Positions 12,449 to 25,900 of a stretch of DNA of 64,000 bases are shown piece after piece (the first letter of the stretch is position 1; every line of letters starts with the position of its first letter). The stretch lies in contig CAJFCV020000004.1 in assembly GCA_904066235.2 (NCBI GenBank), forward strand, positions 7,998,001 through 8,062,000, given 5' to 3'. The notes under the pieces are model-generated. The model searched no databases and was not told the origin of the DNA. It worked only from the letters and a program-made list of their open reading frames with translations. A program made the position numbers and the translations under genes. The DNA comes from Bursaphelenchus xylophilus. Lineage: Eukaryota > Nematoda > Chromadorea > Rhabditida > Aphelenchoididae.

Positions 12449-13267
12449 TCAATGTCTGCTCACTCTGGAAATAGCGCGTCGTACAAAGTCATCCACCTTA
12501 AGAGCGCCTTCAAACACATCGAACTGACATCCCATTTCGAAAGTAATGTTCTGCATCAAACAGGGGCCGGAGCGCCATAAGAAATATTGACCATCTGATT
12601 CTTGACGCTCCACCTAAATACGGAAAAAATAAATAGATTTATTACAATAAACGTTTCGTCATACGGTATTGTCTTAGCTACAAATGCAATTTTTGATCTT
12701 TTAAATATAAAAAATCGACAATAGAATTGAAGAAATATTATCTTACAATTAGTCATCAAATTCAATGAAAAACCATCTCAACTTACATTATAATTAAAAT
12801 GCCTCAAGCATTTGTTATTATTATTCGGCCTTTTGGCGATAATGTAAGCACTGGATGCAGTCTCGCAGAACAATGGGCAATACACTCGATTCTGGCCATT
12901 TACCAACCTCTGAAAGCGTGATATTTTGAAATCAAATCCACGTTGTTTGTCTCATATTATACACAAATTGGGGGTGCACCAAAAGTACCAAAAAGAATTC
13001 TTACATCAAAACATTCAAATCCAGGAGGGATTGAGGCTTTTTCATCATTGAAATCGCTGCCGGTCTTTTCTAATTCAATGGAGCATTGTTTTGGGCCCTC
13101 TTCTTGACCGTATTCGCAAGAAAATCGACGGATTTCTAAGAAATGTAAAGAAAATTAGGATGGCATGTTAACAGAGGCTAAAGTATTACGCATTACTTAC
13201 GATTATGGCTTGATCTAACCCCCAGCGCCGGCACCACCAACAAAAACACACTTGTTAACCGAAACAT
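12449..13267 (-). CDS. Small secreted Cys-containing protein, family unrecognised
   Basis: Four exons join in frame to 161 residues: 13201-13267, 13005-13135, 12787-12909, 12449-12613. The N-terminus is a clear signal peptide (MFRLTSVFLLVVPALGVRS). The mature part has about eight Cys (FSCEYG, KQCSIEL, FECFD, VYCPLFCE, NKCLRH, GPCLMQ, MGCQFD), an even number that fits a disulfide-bonded extracellular domain, and no transmembrane segment. It is encoded on the same strand as the type I membrane protein gene, whose start lies about 0.6 kb further on in the direction of transcription. No known domain is recognised and no function can be given. All splice sites are canonical GT..AG and phases match, so the gene model is good although the product is unknown. 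Confidence 0.75.
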
Positions 13268-14546
13268 TGTCAAAAAAAAGCCGCTGAAGAATGTTGATTG
13301 TTTCAAGTGAAGATGGATGGCGAGAGCAACTCGAGCCAGTTCAGGAAGTTCCGTTTTTCACAACACTTCATTCGGGATGAGAAAGGGAGAGTTGACAAAG
13401 TTATCGACGACCTATTAATTACTCTTATTACAAAGTGCAAATTAGTTTACACATTACAGTGAAAAACTATTTCATAATGGCAGAGCTAAAGGGAGGGGCA
13501 CTGAAATGAAGAAATAACTGAAAGAATGGGAGCTGAGGTTTTGGTAATACTGAAATTTGAGCTGTAAGAAACATGCTATCGTCTTGTTTAGACAGGAAAA
13601 CTTACATAAGAAAGACTGTCGCTTGTGCGAATCTCGGCCGCGCTTTTATAGCACATAACATACAATTTCCAGCAATTGCTACTTGGCATAATTACATCAA
13701 TCCTACAAAATTTTAAGTAGATGTGTGCTGGTCCTTGACCAATTTCATTAATGGAAATATTTCAAACATCATCATTGTCTCCTTTTCCATATCCAATGTT
13801 AGAACGTATTTCCGGCTCGTTTTCCACCCTGTGCTCTAAAAAGTGTCTCCTTATTCTTGCGAATTGTTCATAAGTCGGGACCATCAGTTATGATTTGATT
13901 ATGCGATCAGCGGGGCAAGCACACAAAAAACAAAGGAATGGCCGCACTCTCTGGCCGCTCTCCGCCGCTCGCTCTGCTTCCCTCCGCTGCTTAGCCGCGC
14001 AACATGTCCAGTTTGTTCGCGATGCACTCGACTCTGTGGTCAGTAAATCCTACGAATTGGCCTCGGGGCGAATACGAATGCGGGGCCTTGGGGGAAATGC
14101 GCGACCACGCCTCGACCTGACAAACAGAATACAGTCGATTTCCCTCTTCCCCCTCGCCGGTTGACTGCGAAATATACTGCGAGGCGGGGAAGGGGGGAAA
14201 ATGCAATCAATTGATTGTATTACAAGCCGTCTATTGATACTGTCACGGGGTTGGCGCGTGCGCTATTTTTACGCGTTCCAAGGGTTCCGAGGTTTTTTTT
14301 TCTTGTGGCTTTATCTTTTGGCCCTGACAGAACGATAGATTTTGCATTATAAAGACAGTAACTACTGCACGATAGACCTTTTTTTACCATGGCGTTCTGT
14401 TGATATAACCCTTGGCCCAAGAGTATCCAAATATGCTGATTTTTTATGATCATTTAAACCCATCTTACTATGTTTTTCGTTTATTTTCCTCCAGTTTTCC
14501 TATTTTATTCTCAGATGTTTGATCTCTCTCAACTTTGATTTAGGAA
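13268..14546. other. Divergent intergenic region
   Basis: This separates the secreted-protein gene (-) from the leucine-rich-repeat gene (+), so it should contain the promoters of both. A GC-rich patch at about 13930-14190 stands out from the AT-rich surroundings. No gene is recognised in it. Confidence 0.5.
14534..14546 (+). promoter_or_regulatory. Candidate spliced-leader acceptor before the LRR gene
   Basis: TTTGATTTAG ends at 14543, three bases before the ATG at 14547. A 3' splice site this close to a start codon with no upstream exon is typical of trans-spliced nematode mRNAs. Inferred only. Confidence 0.45.
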
Positions 14547-17026
14547 ATGCCCAAACATGGAAGCTGGGTAATATCAGCAATACTGTTATCGACTGTTTCT
14601 TTGGCTCAATCACAATGCCCACAACTGCAACCTCCTTGCCAATGTGCCCCATCTATTTATGAACCCGTTGCCATTATTTGTGAAAATGCTGGAAGTTTAT
14701 CCAACGCTCTGGCTGCAATTCAAGCAGCCAAGGGAACACCGGTAAGCTGAAATCTTAATGCGATATATTGCAACGTAATTTGGGTCATGGCATGTTTTGC
14801 ATCTATGATGTTTAACACCCATTTTTGTCACATCGTCATCTGCTTTTTGCTCCTATAATTTACCTTGTATAACCATTTCCAGATCGACTCGCTCACCATT
14901 GTTGACACAGCCATCTCCTCGCTACCGGCAAATGCATTTGAAGGGTTTTTGATCCTTCGATTGGTCCTCAATCGGAACACATTGAACCAGATCCACGACG
15001 ACGCCTTTAATGGGCCCCTTCTCGACTCCCTTGTTGAACTCGACCTCACGGATAACCATCTTGGAGGAGTTCCACAAACCGGGATCAGACATCTGCGCAA
15101 TCTTCGGAAATTATATTTGAATAGGAATAGGATCAGTGGGTTGGATGCGAATAGTTTCACAAATTTCGAGAGCAAGGATATTCTGCTGAAATTGGAGTTG
15201 GCCGGGAATCGGCTAACTGACAGTGCGTTGGGCGATGGAGCCGTGCTGAGGCCGTTGAAGAGCCTGCAAGAGCTGAGTTTCGAAACAAACGCTCTTACTC
15301 AAATACCTAGTGCTGCACTGGTGAATCAGAAGAACTCGCTGACTAATTTGAACTTGGGATTGAATCAGGTAAAAAATAGGGACATAGATGGTCCATGAAA
15401 TTTTTTTAATCGAATCCTTGACTCTTTAGTCATCAAAAGAAAGTTTTTTTCTTTTTTTAGATCAACGATGTGCCCGTTGGAGCGCTTGACTTCCCCATCT
15501 TGACCTCTCTTTCTCTCGAGTTCAATGGAATCACCGTAATTATCCCTCAGGCTTTTCAAGGCGTCCCAACTCTTCAATATCTCTACTTGACCGGCAATAA
15601 ATTCCCAGCATGGCAGCCGGAAATGTTCCGTTATATAAATCAGCTGAGAACGCTGGGAATTGGCGAAACTCCAATTTCAGTCATCCCTTCGAATGCTTTT
15701 ATTGTAAGTTTATTCTTTTTCATGGGGGACAAGTTTGGTTTCTCCATTATGTTCGGTTCTTTCAGCACACACCCAATCTTATTCGCTTGGAAATGAGCGA
15801 AGCTGCGGTGGATACGATCGAACAAGGCGCTTTCCAAAGGACTCCATTGATTCAAGCTATTATCATGAACAAGAATCGACTTACCACGTAAGAATGTTCC
15901 TAAAATTTTAGCTATTGTAACATCACATTTCTTTCTATAATATTTAGAACTGTCAAATTTTTATTACCTTCAGAATCCGCGCTGATATGTTCCAAGGTCT
16001 GAACGATCTCTATTCCATTGATCTCCAAGGTAATAGAATCGACACAGTCGAGCCAATGGGTTTTGCGAACCTCCCCAGTCTGCGGCATTTAGACATCAGG
16101 TAAGCTATCTAATTTGCTCCAAAGTTTACCATATTTTAGTTACAACCAGCTGCAAACTATGCCATTAGACACCTTCGACGGCTCCTTCCAACCAGTCCCC
16201 AATGACCGTCGGGTAATCTATGCTTGTGCCAACCCTTGGTTATGCGATTCCCGGCTTGAATGGTTCCGTCAATTGTTGAGAGACAACCTGGATATTGACA
16301 TCGATAAACCGGGCTGTGTGGCGGCTTGTATGAGCTCTGTGAACAACTGCCCACCGGAAGGAACTCCACTGAGGGCTATCGACTTTTGCCCCATAAGCGA
16401 CAATCCGTTGCCTTTGACTGGGACGGCGTTATCATTGGTTGGGTGGATCATATTGGGTGAGGATTTTATCAATATAATCAAGACATTTTTCTATAATGCT
16501 CAGAGAAGTCGAAATTCTCTATTTGTGAATTCAAATTCTTTTATTTCTGCGTTTTCAGCGATCATCATGACGATTCTGTTGATCAGCATCTGCCTGATGG
16601 CGTTGATTCGTTATGGAATGAGCCACCGTCACAAGAAACAAAAGGACCACGAGATCGAAGATGAACAACGTATTATGTCCTGTAAGTATCTCTTTTCATT
16701 TATAATGAAAAGCGTGCGCACGAAATTAATCCGATCCGATAAAGTTGATTCAGTGCGTGCAGAAAGTTCATTGATACGACTTTTGTTTTCTAAGGCTAAT
16801 GGAACATTTGCACTGTGCGCGGGAAAAAAATACAGTAAAACTATTGCAAAGGGTCGCAATTTAAAACTGAAATAAAATCCTAAACGATCAAAATGATGAC
16901 TTATTTTTAGCATCAGTCTACAACACCTCGATGTATCGATCATACGCTCCATCAGCAGCTGGTGGTGTGGATTTGGACCTGCCGGCCGCTCACACCTTGG
17001 ATGACAGGCCTAATTACTTTATATAA
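14547..17026 (+). CDS. Extracellular leucine-rich-repeat transmembrane protein (eLRR, LET-4/EGG-6-like)
   Basis: Eight exons (14547-14741, 14883-15368, 15461-15703, 15766-15887, 15974-16099, 16140-16456, 16559-16681, 16911-17026) give 575 residues. A signal peptide is followed by a Cys-rich N-cap (CPQLQPPCQC). About ten to twelve leucine-rich repeats follow (for example LVELDLTDNHLGGVP, LRKLYLNRNRISGL, LQYLYLTGNKF). A Cys-containing C-cap (NPWLCDSRLEWFRQ) comes next, then one transmembrane segment (IIMTILLISICLMALIRYGM) and a cytoplasmic tail of roughly 75 residues. In worms such eLRR-only proteins (LET-4, EGG-6, SYM-1) organise the apical extracellular matrix of epithelia such as the excretory duct and epidermis. 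The architecture matches; which paralogue it is cannot be decided here. Confidence 0.85.
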
Positions 17027-18612
17027 GACCATGTTTTGTTACAAACTCTGCTCAAAGATCCGCTTGGAATGCTTGGTATAACAGTAATTTGATGTAAAAT
17101 ACGTGACGACTTTAATATAAATTTCTCTTACTGTTGTATTTTTTCTCTTTCGGTCCTTTTCTCCCCCATCTTATGCAGTCTTTCGCCCACATATTTCAAC
17201 TTTCTGCTATTGTAAACTACTGTTTATTTCGAGCATTTGCCCAGCGGGTTCTCGGGTCCTTTCCAGTCTTCCTTTCTCTGTAAATATCGCGCCATATCAT
17301 GTTTTCTGTACAATAAAAAGGAACTTGTTGAACATGATGTCTTGACCCATCCGCACGTGGATAACGGGGAATTGATCCGCGCGACGAGAGAACCGGATAA
17401 ATAGTAATGTTATTCCGCGCGTGGAGGGGACAAACAAATGGACGAGGGGACGTGATCGGGGTCTCGACTACCGGAATGACATGCACGGGATAAACGAGTT
17501 CAGGAGATTAGTATAGTGGTGAAAAAAATGCAAAAGTTTGAAAGCTGTTGCAAATTGCCAATCAGACGCCTCCAAATTTTTAAATGCTTAAAAAATTATT
17601 TTTTTGAATAGAATCAATAATAACTTTTAAATTAACCAAGTTTTCTGAAGGTATCATGGATCAGATAATGGATCAACCAGCTCAATTCTTTTTAAAGTCC
17701 TCCGAGTGCAATGAATAAACCTACACTCTACAACAGAAATTGAATTCTCACCTTTAAGGTTCAAACAAGATAATAGAAGTGTCGTCTCTTGCATAACATT
17801 TGTATCAGCCCTCCTTTCGGGCAGATACATGATAAAACCTACAATTCTTGAGAAATTTCGAAAGCTAAGAAAGAAAAGCGTCCAACAGATTCGAGTCTTC
17901 TGACTTTCCTGAGTGTAGTTTCCCCAAAATTGCAAGCAGAGTAATCGAGAAGTTACCTCGTTTGTATTCTGACTATGTTGGTTGGATGTTTAGTCTGCCG
18001 CATTTTGCAGGAAAACGAGCTCTTTTTTGATTTGCGCGATTAGCTGAAGGTAATCCAAGAAAACTTCACGATATTGTTTTTATGCTACCTTCATGGTTCA
18101 CAAATATGCCCTGTCCAAATTTTAACTGTTTATCAGGTAGAGAATGGGCTTATTCCGAGCTAGCAAGAAATTTTATGTGGTATAGGTGCGACTAAGCCTT
18201 GTACATATTTATAAATGCTTTTAAGCCTATTTATTATACAATATGTAACTATCAAGTGTCATCAAAATCCGGGCCTTGCAAATTTAGAATTTTGATCTGA
18301 AAACAGGCCTTGCTTCCAAGACTTTTCAAACATTTATTGTTAGTTATTAGCCGAATGGTTGTTGTTATTTGATTTTTACCAGCTCTAAAGTCGAAACAAA
18401 ACGTTATTTCAGTAAAGCTACAATTTCAAAACTTTTCAATGATGACTGCAAATTCTTTTTTTAACGTCATTGCAAACCTTGTATTTTAATCCATCTTGTT
18501 CAGTAAAATGCGTCGGCTTTACAAATTTTCGTAATACTTGATTCTTTCATAATGCACTTATATGTAGGCGTCGTGATGTGTACAATGGTAATTATTTGAC
18601 ATCAATCAAAGA
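17027..18612. other. Intergenic region
   Basis: About 1.6 kb between the leucine-rich-repeat gene and the chemoreceptor gene. It holds the 3' UTR of the former and presumably the promoter of the latter. Short minus-strand frames near 17217-17486 and 17654-17935 lack motifs, so I see no gene. Confidence 0.5.
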
Positions 18613-19981
18613 ATGGAAAGGCCGGCAAAACTGCCAGATCTTTTGATGTCCGATCTCCCGACCGGGGAAGAGATATGGCTCCATCAATGCGTTCAAGGCA
18701 TTGTGTTGTTGTTTGCTTCTGTATCTATGATATTTACTTCAGTCACCATTTTGAAAGCAACAGGGAAAGGTACGAAGGAGTTTTGAAGGTTTTGGCCCAA
18801 TTTCATTTTTATTAGGCTTCGAAGTATAAACCAGAATTTTTGTTTTGAGGTATGGGGATTTACAAACATTACTTGCTCAATGAAATCTTCTGGAACTACG
18901 CTTTCGACTTGTTTCTGTGCATCTGGACACCGATCGAACTCTTTCCACTGCAATGTTCTTACAGTGCCGGGATCTTCAGAAGAACCTCTGTGGGATTTCA
19001 GCAATTCGCGGTCATCGCGGCCTCATTTTTTGCCGTTGGGAAAGTTTTTGCGCTTTTCATTGCCATCGCTTATCGATATTCTCAGGTAAGAAGGGTCGGG
19101 CTCAGTTGTTGAATATTTTAAATCCAAAACAAAAAAAAAGTTAATTTCTATTTTCGCTTTACCATGTACTTTTTTAAGGCACTTCCGCCATCCTCTCATT
19201 ACATCCTTCGGACACTTGTGCAACCGAACATTTACCTCTACGTCATCGTTTTCTTGACTTTCCAATTTGCAATAAATGTAAGTTGACAAAAACCTTAACA
19301 TTTACACTTATTTAAAGGGTTTTCAGGCGCCAATGTTTCTAAATTTCAACAATCTTGCCGCCGTCAAACTTAACTTAACGTTTGCAAATCGAGCCTTGGA
19401 ATATGTCTATAATACTGAGCCTTCAACTCTGTGTTTCGGCGCAACGAAAGGGAACACAGCGGCCTTGTTTTACGTTGTTATGGGTGTTATTGGCCTTTTG
19501 TTTATCTGTTCTGTATCATTTATGTTGACGCATCTTTGGGAGCTGATGCGAGATGGGTCTTCTATGAGTTGCGCTACGTATAGAATACAGGTAGGGCTTA
19601 TTTAATCGGGAGATTTATCAAAACCTGGGACATGAAACAGAACATCTTTTTCGCTAAACCGAACTTATTTTACCTCGATTTTTTTTTCAGTTAATGCTCT
19701 TCAAATCCATCAGAATGCAGCTTTTTTCAACGCTCATCATTCTGGGAATTCCCGTGATTATTACACTCGCCTGCGTAGTATTCCGACTCCGCAAATCCCC
19801 CATTTATATCATGGTCGCAGCCACCGTAGCGTGCCTACATTCAACTTTCAACTGCTTGATTCTAATTTATTGTGTGAAGCCATATCGTCAGTTCTTGACT
19901 AGGAAATTGGGTCACCATTCTAAGACCGACAGTCGTGTAATTTCAACAATTCGTGCGATTGGCGCTGCAAGGACCGTATAA
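18613..19981 (+). CDS. Serpentine chemoreceptor GPCR (nematode Srh/Sri, Str superfamily)
   Basis: Five exons (18613-18769, 18850-19085, 19179-19277, 19327-19590, 19691-19981) join in frame to 348 residues, a usual length for this family. Hydrophobic segments match a seven-transmembrane layout. Family-like features are the first-loop pattern YKHYLLNEIFWNYAFDLFLC after TM1, an IRMQ segment before TM6, and the C-terminal TM7 pattern CVKPYRQFLTRKL, equivalent to the PYR motif of Srh/Sri receptors. Such receptors sit in sensory cilia or gland membranes and detect environmental chemicals; the ligand is unknown. Two of the inferred acceptors are unusual: TTTTGAG before exon 2 and TTTTTAAG before exon 3. 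The frame and the protein pattern support them, but they need transcript evidence. An AATAAA is at 20019-20024. Confidence 0.82.
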
Positions 19982-22900
19982 TTTTAATTATTTTTTTATT
20001 TAGTGTTAAAGATTATGAATAAATTATTGTACAGTTTGTTTATTGAACAACCAGTGAGCCTTACAGAGCTCATTTTCACACCTTTGTAAGCATTTAATCA
20101 TATGTTAAAATGCCATCTTTTTGGTACAAGTGGATGTTCAAAATTCCCTTAAAAAACAACTGCATTCATCTGTCGTCCCCTCTTGACCCAAACTCCGTTC
20201 AATTATCATCCGGAACAACCCAGACAACTCACTCCAAACCAGTAGGTAAACATGACCCGAACCCCTTCATCTTCCCCTTCATCATCTTCCGTTCTCTTTT
20301 CCGGAGGGGAAAAGAGTCACAAAACAAAGACGCGCGAAAACCCTCAGGAAAAGAGAAAGAATAAGGCCATTGGGACAAGAGATAGGTTATTTGGGTAAAA
20401 GACGGGAGATCAGGGAGGAGGAGGAGAATCCAGAAAACAAAGACGAGGTGATAGACAAATAGAAACAACCGCTGGAGGGGAATGATTTGTTCGAAAAGTT
20501 TTACGTTTGATCGAAAAAATAAATCGCGCGATTATTTTTAGGATTCTGAGATGTACAGTTGCAAACTGCTCGGGATTAAGTTCACTGGGTGTGTTGACTT
20601 TGAAATTCGAGTTCCTCAAAATAAGTGTTTGGCTGTTTTTTGTGTATTAGAGTTTTTTGAGTCGTGATTAAAGGTGTGAGAACTATCTTTGTAAGGCTCT
20701 TTATTCTTTTTTAATCATCTCTGAAAGTACCAGTTTTCTTTGTTCTTGTCAAAATTATATTTTGCCGTCACTAATGACTTTCAAAATTATCTATATCTCG
20801 TCTAAAGTTTTCTTACCCATTTTTGACGTTTATTGATGACAAATTCGCTCCACCTTTTCACTTGTTGACACCTCCTTTCAATGCCTACAAACGTCGTTCC
20901 TCCGCATTAATCCCTTCCGAATTTTCTTGCAACAATTCCAGACCAACTTCTCCGTTTTGGCCCGGCATGGTCGAGTGGTCCAAGCTGTTGGTTTTGGAAA
21001 TGTTTTCCGGTTAAACTGTATTCCGTTTACGGCTGAGATAGTTCGGAATAATTTTGTTCCATTTCCAGCTGCAGAGTTATGTTCGGAGAGCCTTGAACCC
21101 GGCGTTTTCTCATCATGGGAGATCCCGGAAGGCGGAATTAAAATATGGGTAAGTTACGAGTTCGAGGTGTGTTTCTTTTTTCTTCTGTCGTAAAAAATTT
21201 TAGCTTTTAAAATAGTCTAAATTAAACAAAATCCACAGATTCCTTATAGGGGATTTGAGTTGGGCGTTGTTTGAAGTTTTATGATCGCGTTGTGCAGAAA
21301 AATATAATATTCTTTGAAATGAGAACGGGATGAAAAATTTCGTAAAAAATCTTGAAAACACAAAAAGTTTTTTGATTTTTATTCATAACGCAATTTTTTA
21401 ATCCACGTAAAAAATTGTTTTGAATATTTTTTCCTATTTTTAAACTTTTACTTTGACCTAGATACAATCTGTATTTCAATACGTATCTCAATCCATTGAA
21501 TTAATATTATACTACATTTGAAAGGCCTTGCACACACATAGCCGACCCTTTATTGTTACAATGTCTAATCAATCTCTATCAGAGCTTTGTGCATTCCCTG
21601 ATTCATGTGGCTGCATTTTAATTCCCCACGACATTCAAAAAAGGGCTATAGCGCTTTGAATTTTTTCCGCGAAAAAGGAGGCCTTATCAATTTCGATCCA
21701 ATTGGTTTTATAATTTTTTAAGGGAAACGTTAAGCAAGTGAGGAATAATTTAATCTAAACCGTCATTATTTTTTCACTTTTTTGGAGGATTCTTGTCTCA
21801 TGAATCACTTGAGTCTTCGTAAGCTCGGCGACGAGAGTTTTGGAGGTGTTTGGGGAATTCGATACGGAGTTTTTTATACGGTTTTTGATGATATATAATA
21901 TAAAGAAAACCAAATTTTTTGAATTACTAGTTATGGAATTTTGATCTTACAGCGGAAATGAATAAGACTTGAACTTTATATTTTAAAACTTTGGGACAAA
22001 TCGGGATGGCCGCTTTCTGTATTCCGCGCATTCGACCATTGGAAAAAGATTGTTGAATATCTCAGCTAGCCGTGTGAAGTGGGAACGTAAATTTTTAGTA
22101 TGTGATAAGCGAAGCGGGCGCTATGTCTGCGAAAAATAAAAGTTGAGCCTTGCACTTTGAACGCTTCCCTTGTAGGAAGCGTTGTTCAGTTTGCTGGAAA
22201 TTGTAATAGAACTCTTGCTGTCCCTTGTTGATCGGTTCCAAGGTCGTATATTTTTGCATAAATGGGAGTTCTCTCAACTCGCAACTAACCAATCCAATCG
22301 GGTTTATTCCGAGTTGTTCTAATACGTTTTTCAATCTCATTTCATAGCTTAAGCAGTTTTTATTCGTTTCCAGGCCCCCTAGAACTCATTTGTAACTATG
22401 TTAAACATAATCCAAAATTTTCGTAATTGATTTTTGTGTCTTCTGAAGTCTCAAACATGCACCTTATAAAAAACTTTACTAGAAAGCCAGTTTTTTAATC
22501 TCTACTATAAAATTCAGACTGTCCACTCGACTGTGCAGCCGTTGATCCCACTTTTAACACGTCTCAAACCCCCAAATCGGATTACTCTTTTCGAGTTTTG
22601 ACTCTTCCCAAAAATATTCATAATCGAATTGTGAAAAAATCAAGAAAAAAGAGAGTCCGAAATTCAGATTCCCGGAGAGAAAAAGAGAGCCGGCTTTTTG
22701 CGAACGATCGGCGCTTCATTTGAAAGTAATGCCACCGCTGATATTTTATTCGATTCGTCGGTTTTCCGGCTTCCATTTACACTTGAGTGGTGTCAGAATA
22801 TGCGTTATTTTTTTGGCTTCACTCCAGAAAGTTTTTAAGCACCGAACATAGTTGAGAAATTAAAAATTGTTTTCTTTCTGGGTCAAGGTTTCTGGTCTGC

Positions 22901-25900
22901 AAAATTACGTAAGATTCTGGAATTTCCTGGGGTTTTATTGTGGGAGATTCAATTATCTTTATTTCCAAAGATTTCAAAGCATAAATCTCGCAATTTCGGG
23001 GTAAATACTTTCCCAATCAGTCTCATTCCTTCCTCTGATTGCTTATCTTTTCCCAAGGCTCTGTTTGATTTCCCGGTTTTACAATTTTATCGGCGTTTAA
23101 TAGTAATTATTAATTTTTGAGTTTTTCCGATAATTAGCAATCATTGAAGGAGTGATATTTTCTAAATGCATGAGTAATTTGTATGCGGATGTGCACACAA
23201 TTTTGTATCTTTCCGGGCACACCCTTTTTTGCCTTTATCGCGTTTATGAATTTATTTTTTCACTTTGAAATGTCTTTAACTTTGACGTATATCTTGTGTT
23301 TAATTGTTGATTTTTTACAAAAATTCCTTATAATTTTTCATTGAAAATCATTTTTTATCCATTGCTAAAGTTTTTAGCTCCAAAGTCTTCTGCTTCCGCA
23401 TAACGCGGTTTCAATACTTTTTTGATTTTTAAGATTATCTAAAAATCATGCCGCAATTTCTTTTGATCATAGTTTAAAACAACCTTCATTATATATAAAA
23501 AACGCTTACCATTTCCATTTCCGTTTCAAAAAACAGAATAGCCATCACTACATAATGTTGCTTCCGGAAATTGTCTTCAAGATCTTTTTCTCATTTTTTC
23601 CTTGCATTTGTGGACTGTATGGCCATGCGTCAGCGACTAAAAAGCAGTCAGATTGAAATTTATTTTCTTTTTCATTGTATGTTTGTATATTCCGAAGAAA
23701 ATTTGTTGATTTTATTGCCGGAATTTGTAACTTTTAAATCGCGTTATGCAGAAACTCCGGAAAAAATCGTAATTAGAAAAAAGATTTTTTAAATTGACGA
23801 GATTTAAATTTTCTTACAATAAAAAATTTTTAGTGTTAAAGCCTTTTAAATCAGCGTTTTGCGTAAATTTCCGTGAAAAAACCAACGCCTTGAAGTAAAA
23901 AAGTTACAAAATTTTTAGTGTTTGGCGCATGTTAACTCAATTTCCAACGAAAAATATAAAAACATGCATTTCCTTAAACCTTATCGTGGGCCAACTTCCT
24001 TCTTCCACTTTTATTGTATGTAATATGTTCAAAGCTTTGTACTGATTGTCAGATAATAGCCCTTCTAATTCGATAATTGTTACATTTAGCAGATAAAATT
24101 AGTTTCAATGGAATTTTTTATTTTCTTTGTGAGTAATTTTTTCGCCTTTATGACTCTGTATGTTCAGCTGACTTGGCCCTAGAGGTGCGGCGCGATTTTT
24201 TCGAAATGATAATTTCTATTATCGCTACACCCATCGGATACCGTGTAGGACCCTTTATACACTTCTTATTACCATAATTTGTAAAGAGTTTCCAAAGTTT
24301 ATCACACCGTACAATCTTAGGTAGGATGTCTAACTTTATGTAGTAACGTAAACGTCGACGAATCTATAGCTGTTTTTTCTTCTGGTATATCTTGGACTAA
24401 GTATTTGTAATGTAAAATTTATCATTTTTTAATTTCTAGTCTTTAATTAAAACCACATATTGAAATTATCCATTTCAACCTGAAATCTCCCTACCCTTGT
24501 TTTGTTTTCATATCTGCTCCTTATTACCGATTTCGTATGGCTAATTAACGACATCAAACATCAAGAAGAAGAATGCGGCCTCATCTACCTTTCGTTTTCC
24601 TTTTCTTGTCCTGCCCTCTATTTTAAGTGTACAAAAAGTCCTCATACTAAAAAAGCTCTCATGTAGACGCCATATAACACTTGACCACGTGTGTGTCGTC
24701 ATACTCTCGTAACACCACATGATTTAATATGTAGCCTTTCCTAAAAGGGGGTTTATGGCTCTCTTGGGTTTTGTTAAATATATTACAAACAGTAGGGGAA
24801 TCTGACTGTTACAGAGGGTGTTTATGGGTCTGAGCGTCTTGGATATAAGGAAGTTATTTAAAAATAGTATATATTCCTATGTCGAGATTGGGAAAACCTT
24901 GGTGCTTTTAAAATAACGATCGTGAGAGACTTCCCGTTGCAATTTTCTTCAACTCACCTCTCCTAGGGCACACAAATTTTACAATCTTTTTCTTCCTTCA
25001 TGTCTCTTCTGGCCACTATTTCTTCTGTATTAACTGAAAAGTTCTCTTAAAAACAGCCTAGCTTTTATATGATATTTTGGTCTTGATCTTTCCTGATTCC
25101 CGACATCCAAAGAGCTTCGAAAGTCTGCCCCAGGTTTACGCCAAATGACACAGAAAAATGAAAAAAATGTGCGCATCGTAACGAATCACGGCATTTCGCA
25201 ACTCCCCTATAATTTCCCACGATCGCCGTGCAGCGCCATCTAAACTACAATGCCAAACTTTCGCACAAACTACTGCAACTGCTACTACATATTTATTCGT
25301 CCGCCACGTGAAACCCGCTGAAGAATTGCCATGGTAATAAAAAAAGAACCTGAGGCCGCTCCTTTCCCGTCTTTGCTGCCCGGAGGGGCTGCACCTTTGT
25401 CCCTGAAAGAAATACCAAGACTGTCGTCTCATCCTCGCCTTCCTTTCGTTTTTTGTGCGGCTTCCAGAAGAGGACCGGGACAAATATACATGGAGAAGAA
25501 AGCAGAACACAGAAACCGTGGGGCCGAACATCAGAGACGCCCTCAGGCGTATTTTTGGGCTTTTTGTTGTCCGTCTCATTGTTTTACGAATTTGCGATGA
25601 GATCAAACGTAAATATGGAGATGAGGATGAGACAAGGGGAGCTGATTGTTTCCGAATTTTTATTGAGATTTATTGTGATAGCTGCGTAGTAATTTTTGAA
25701 CATAATGGGGATTTGATGAGATGGATTTTGATCTTTTCAAGAAAATTTTGATTTTTATTAAACGGATTACGTGATAAGACATGTCGGTGGACGAATGAAT
25801 TTATGGGAAAGGATAGATTGCACGTTTCTTTGAGAGTTAGTAATGAAAGGGCTTCCGACTTATTTTTGAAATACTGAGGAGCCAAAAGTAGAAATTATAA

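Noticed and set aside
20965..21010. tRNA-like A box (TGGTCGAGTGGTCCAAG)
   Set aside because: No matching B box at the right distance and no acceptor-stem pairing that I can find; at best a decayed tRNA-derived fragment.
25136..25606. 156-residue minus-strand frame and overlapping + frames in a GC-richer patch
   Set aside because: No motif, no clear splice context and open frames on both strands, as expected from base composition. A + block after GGCTTCCAG near 25467 could be an exon but has no convincing donor.
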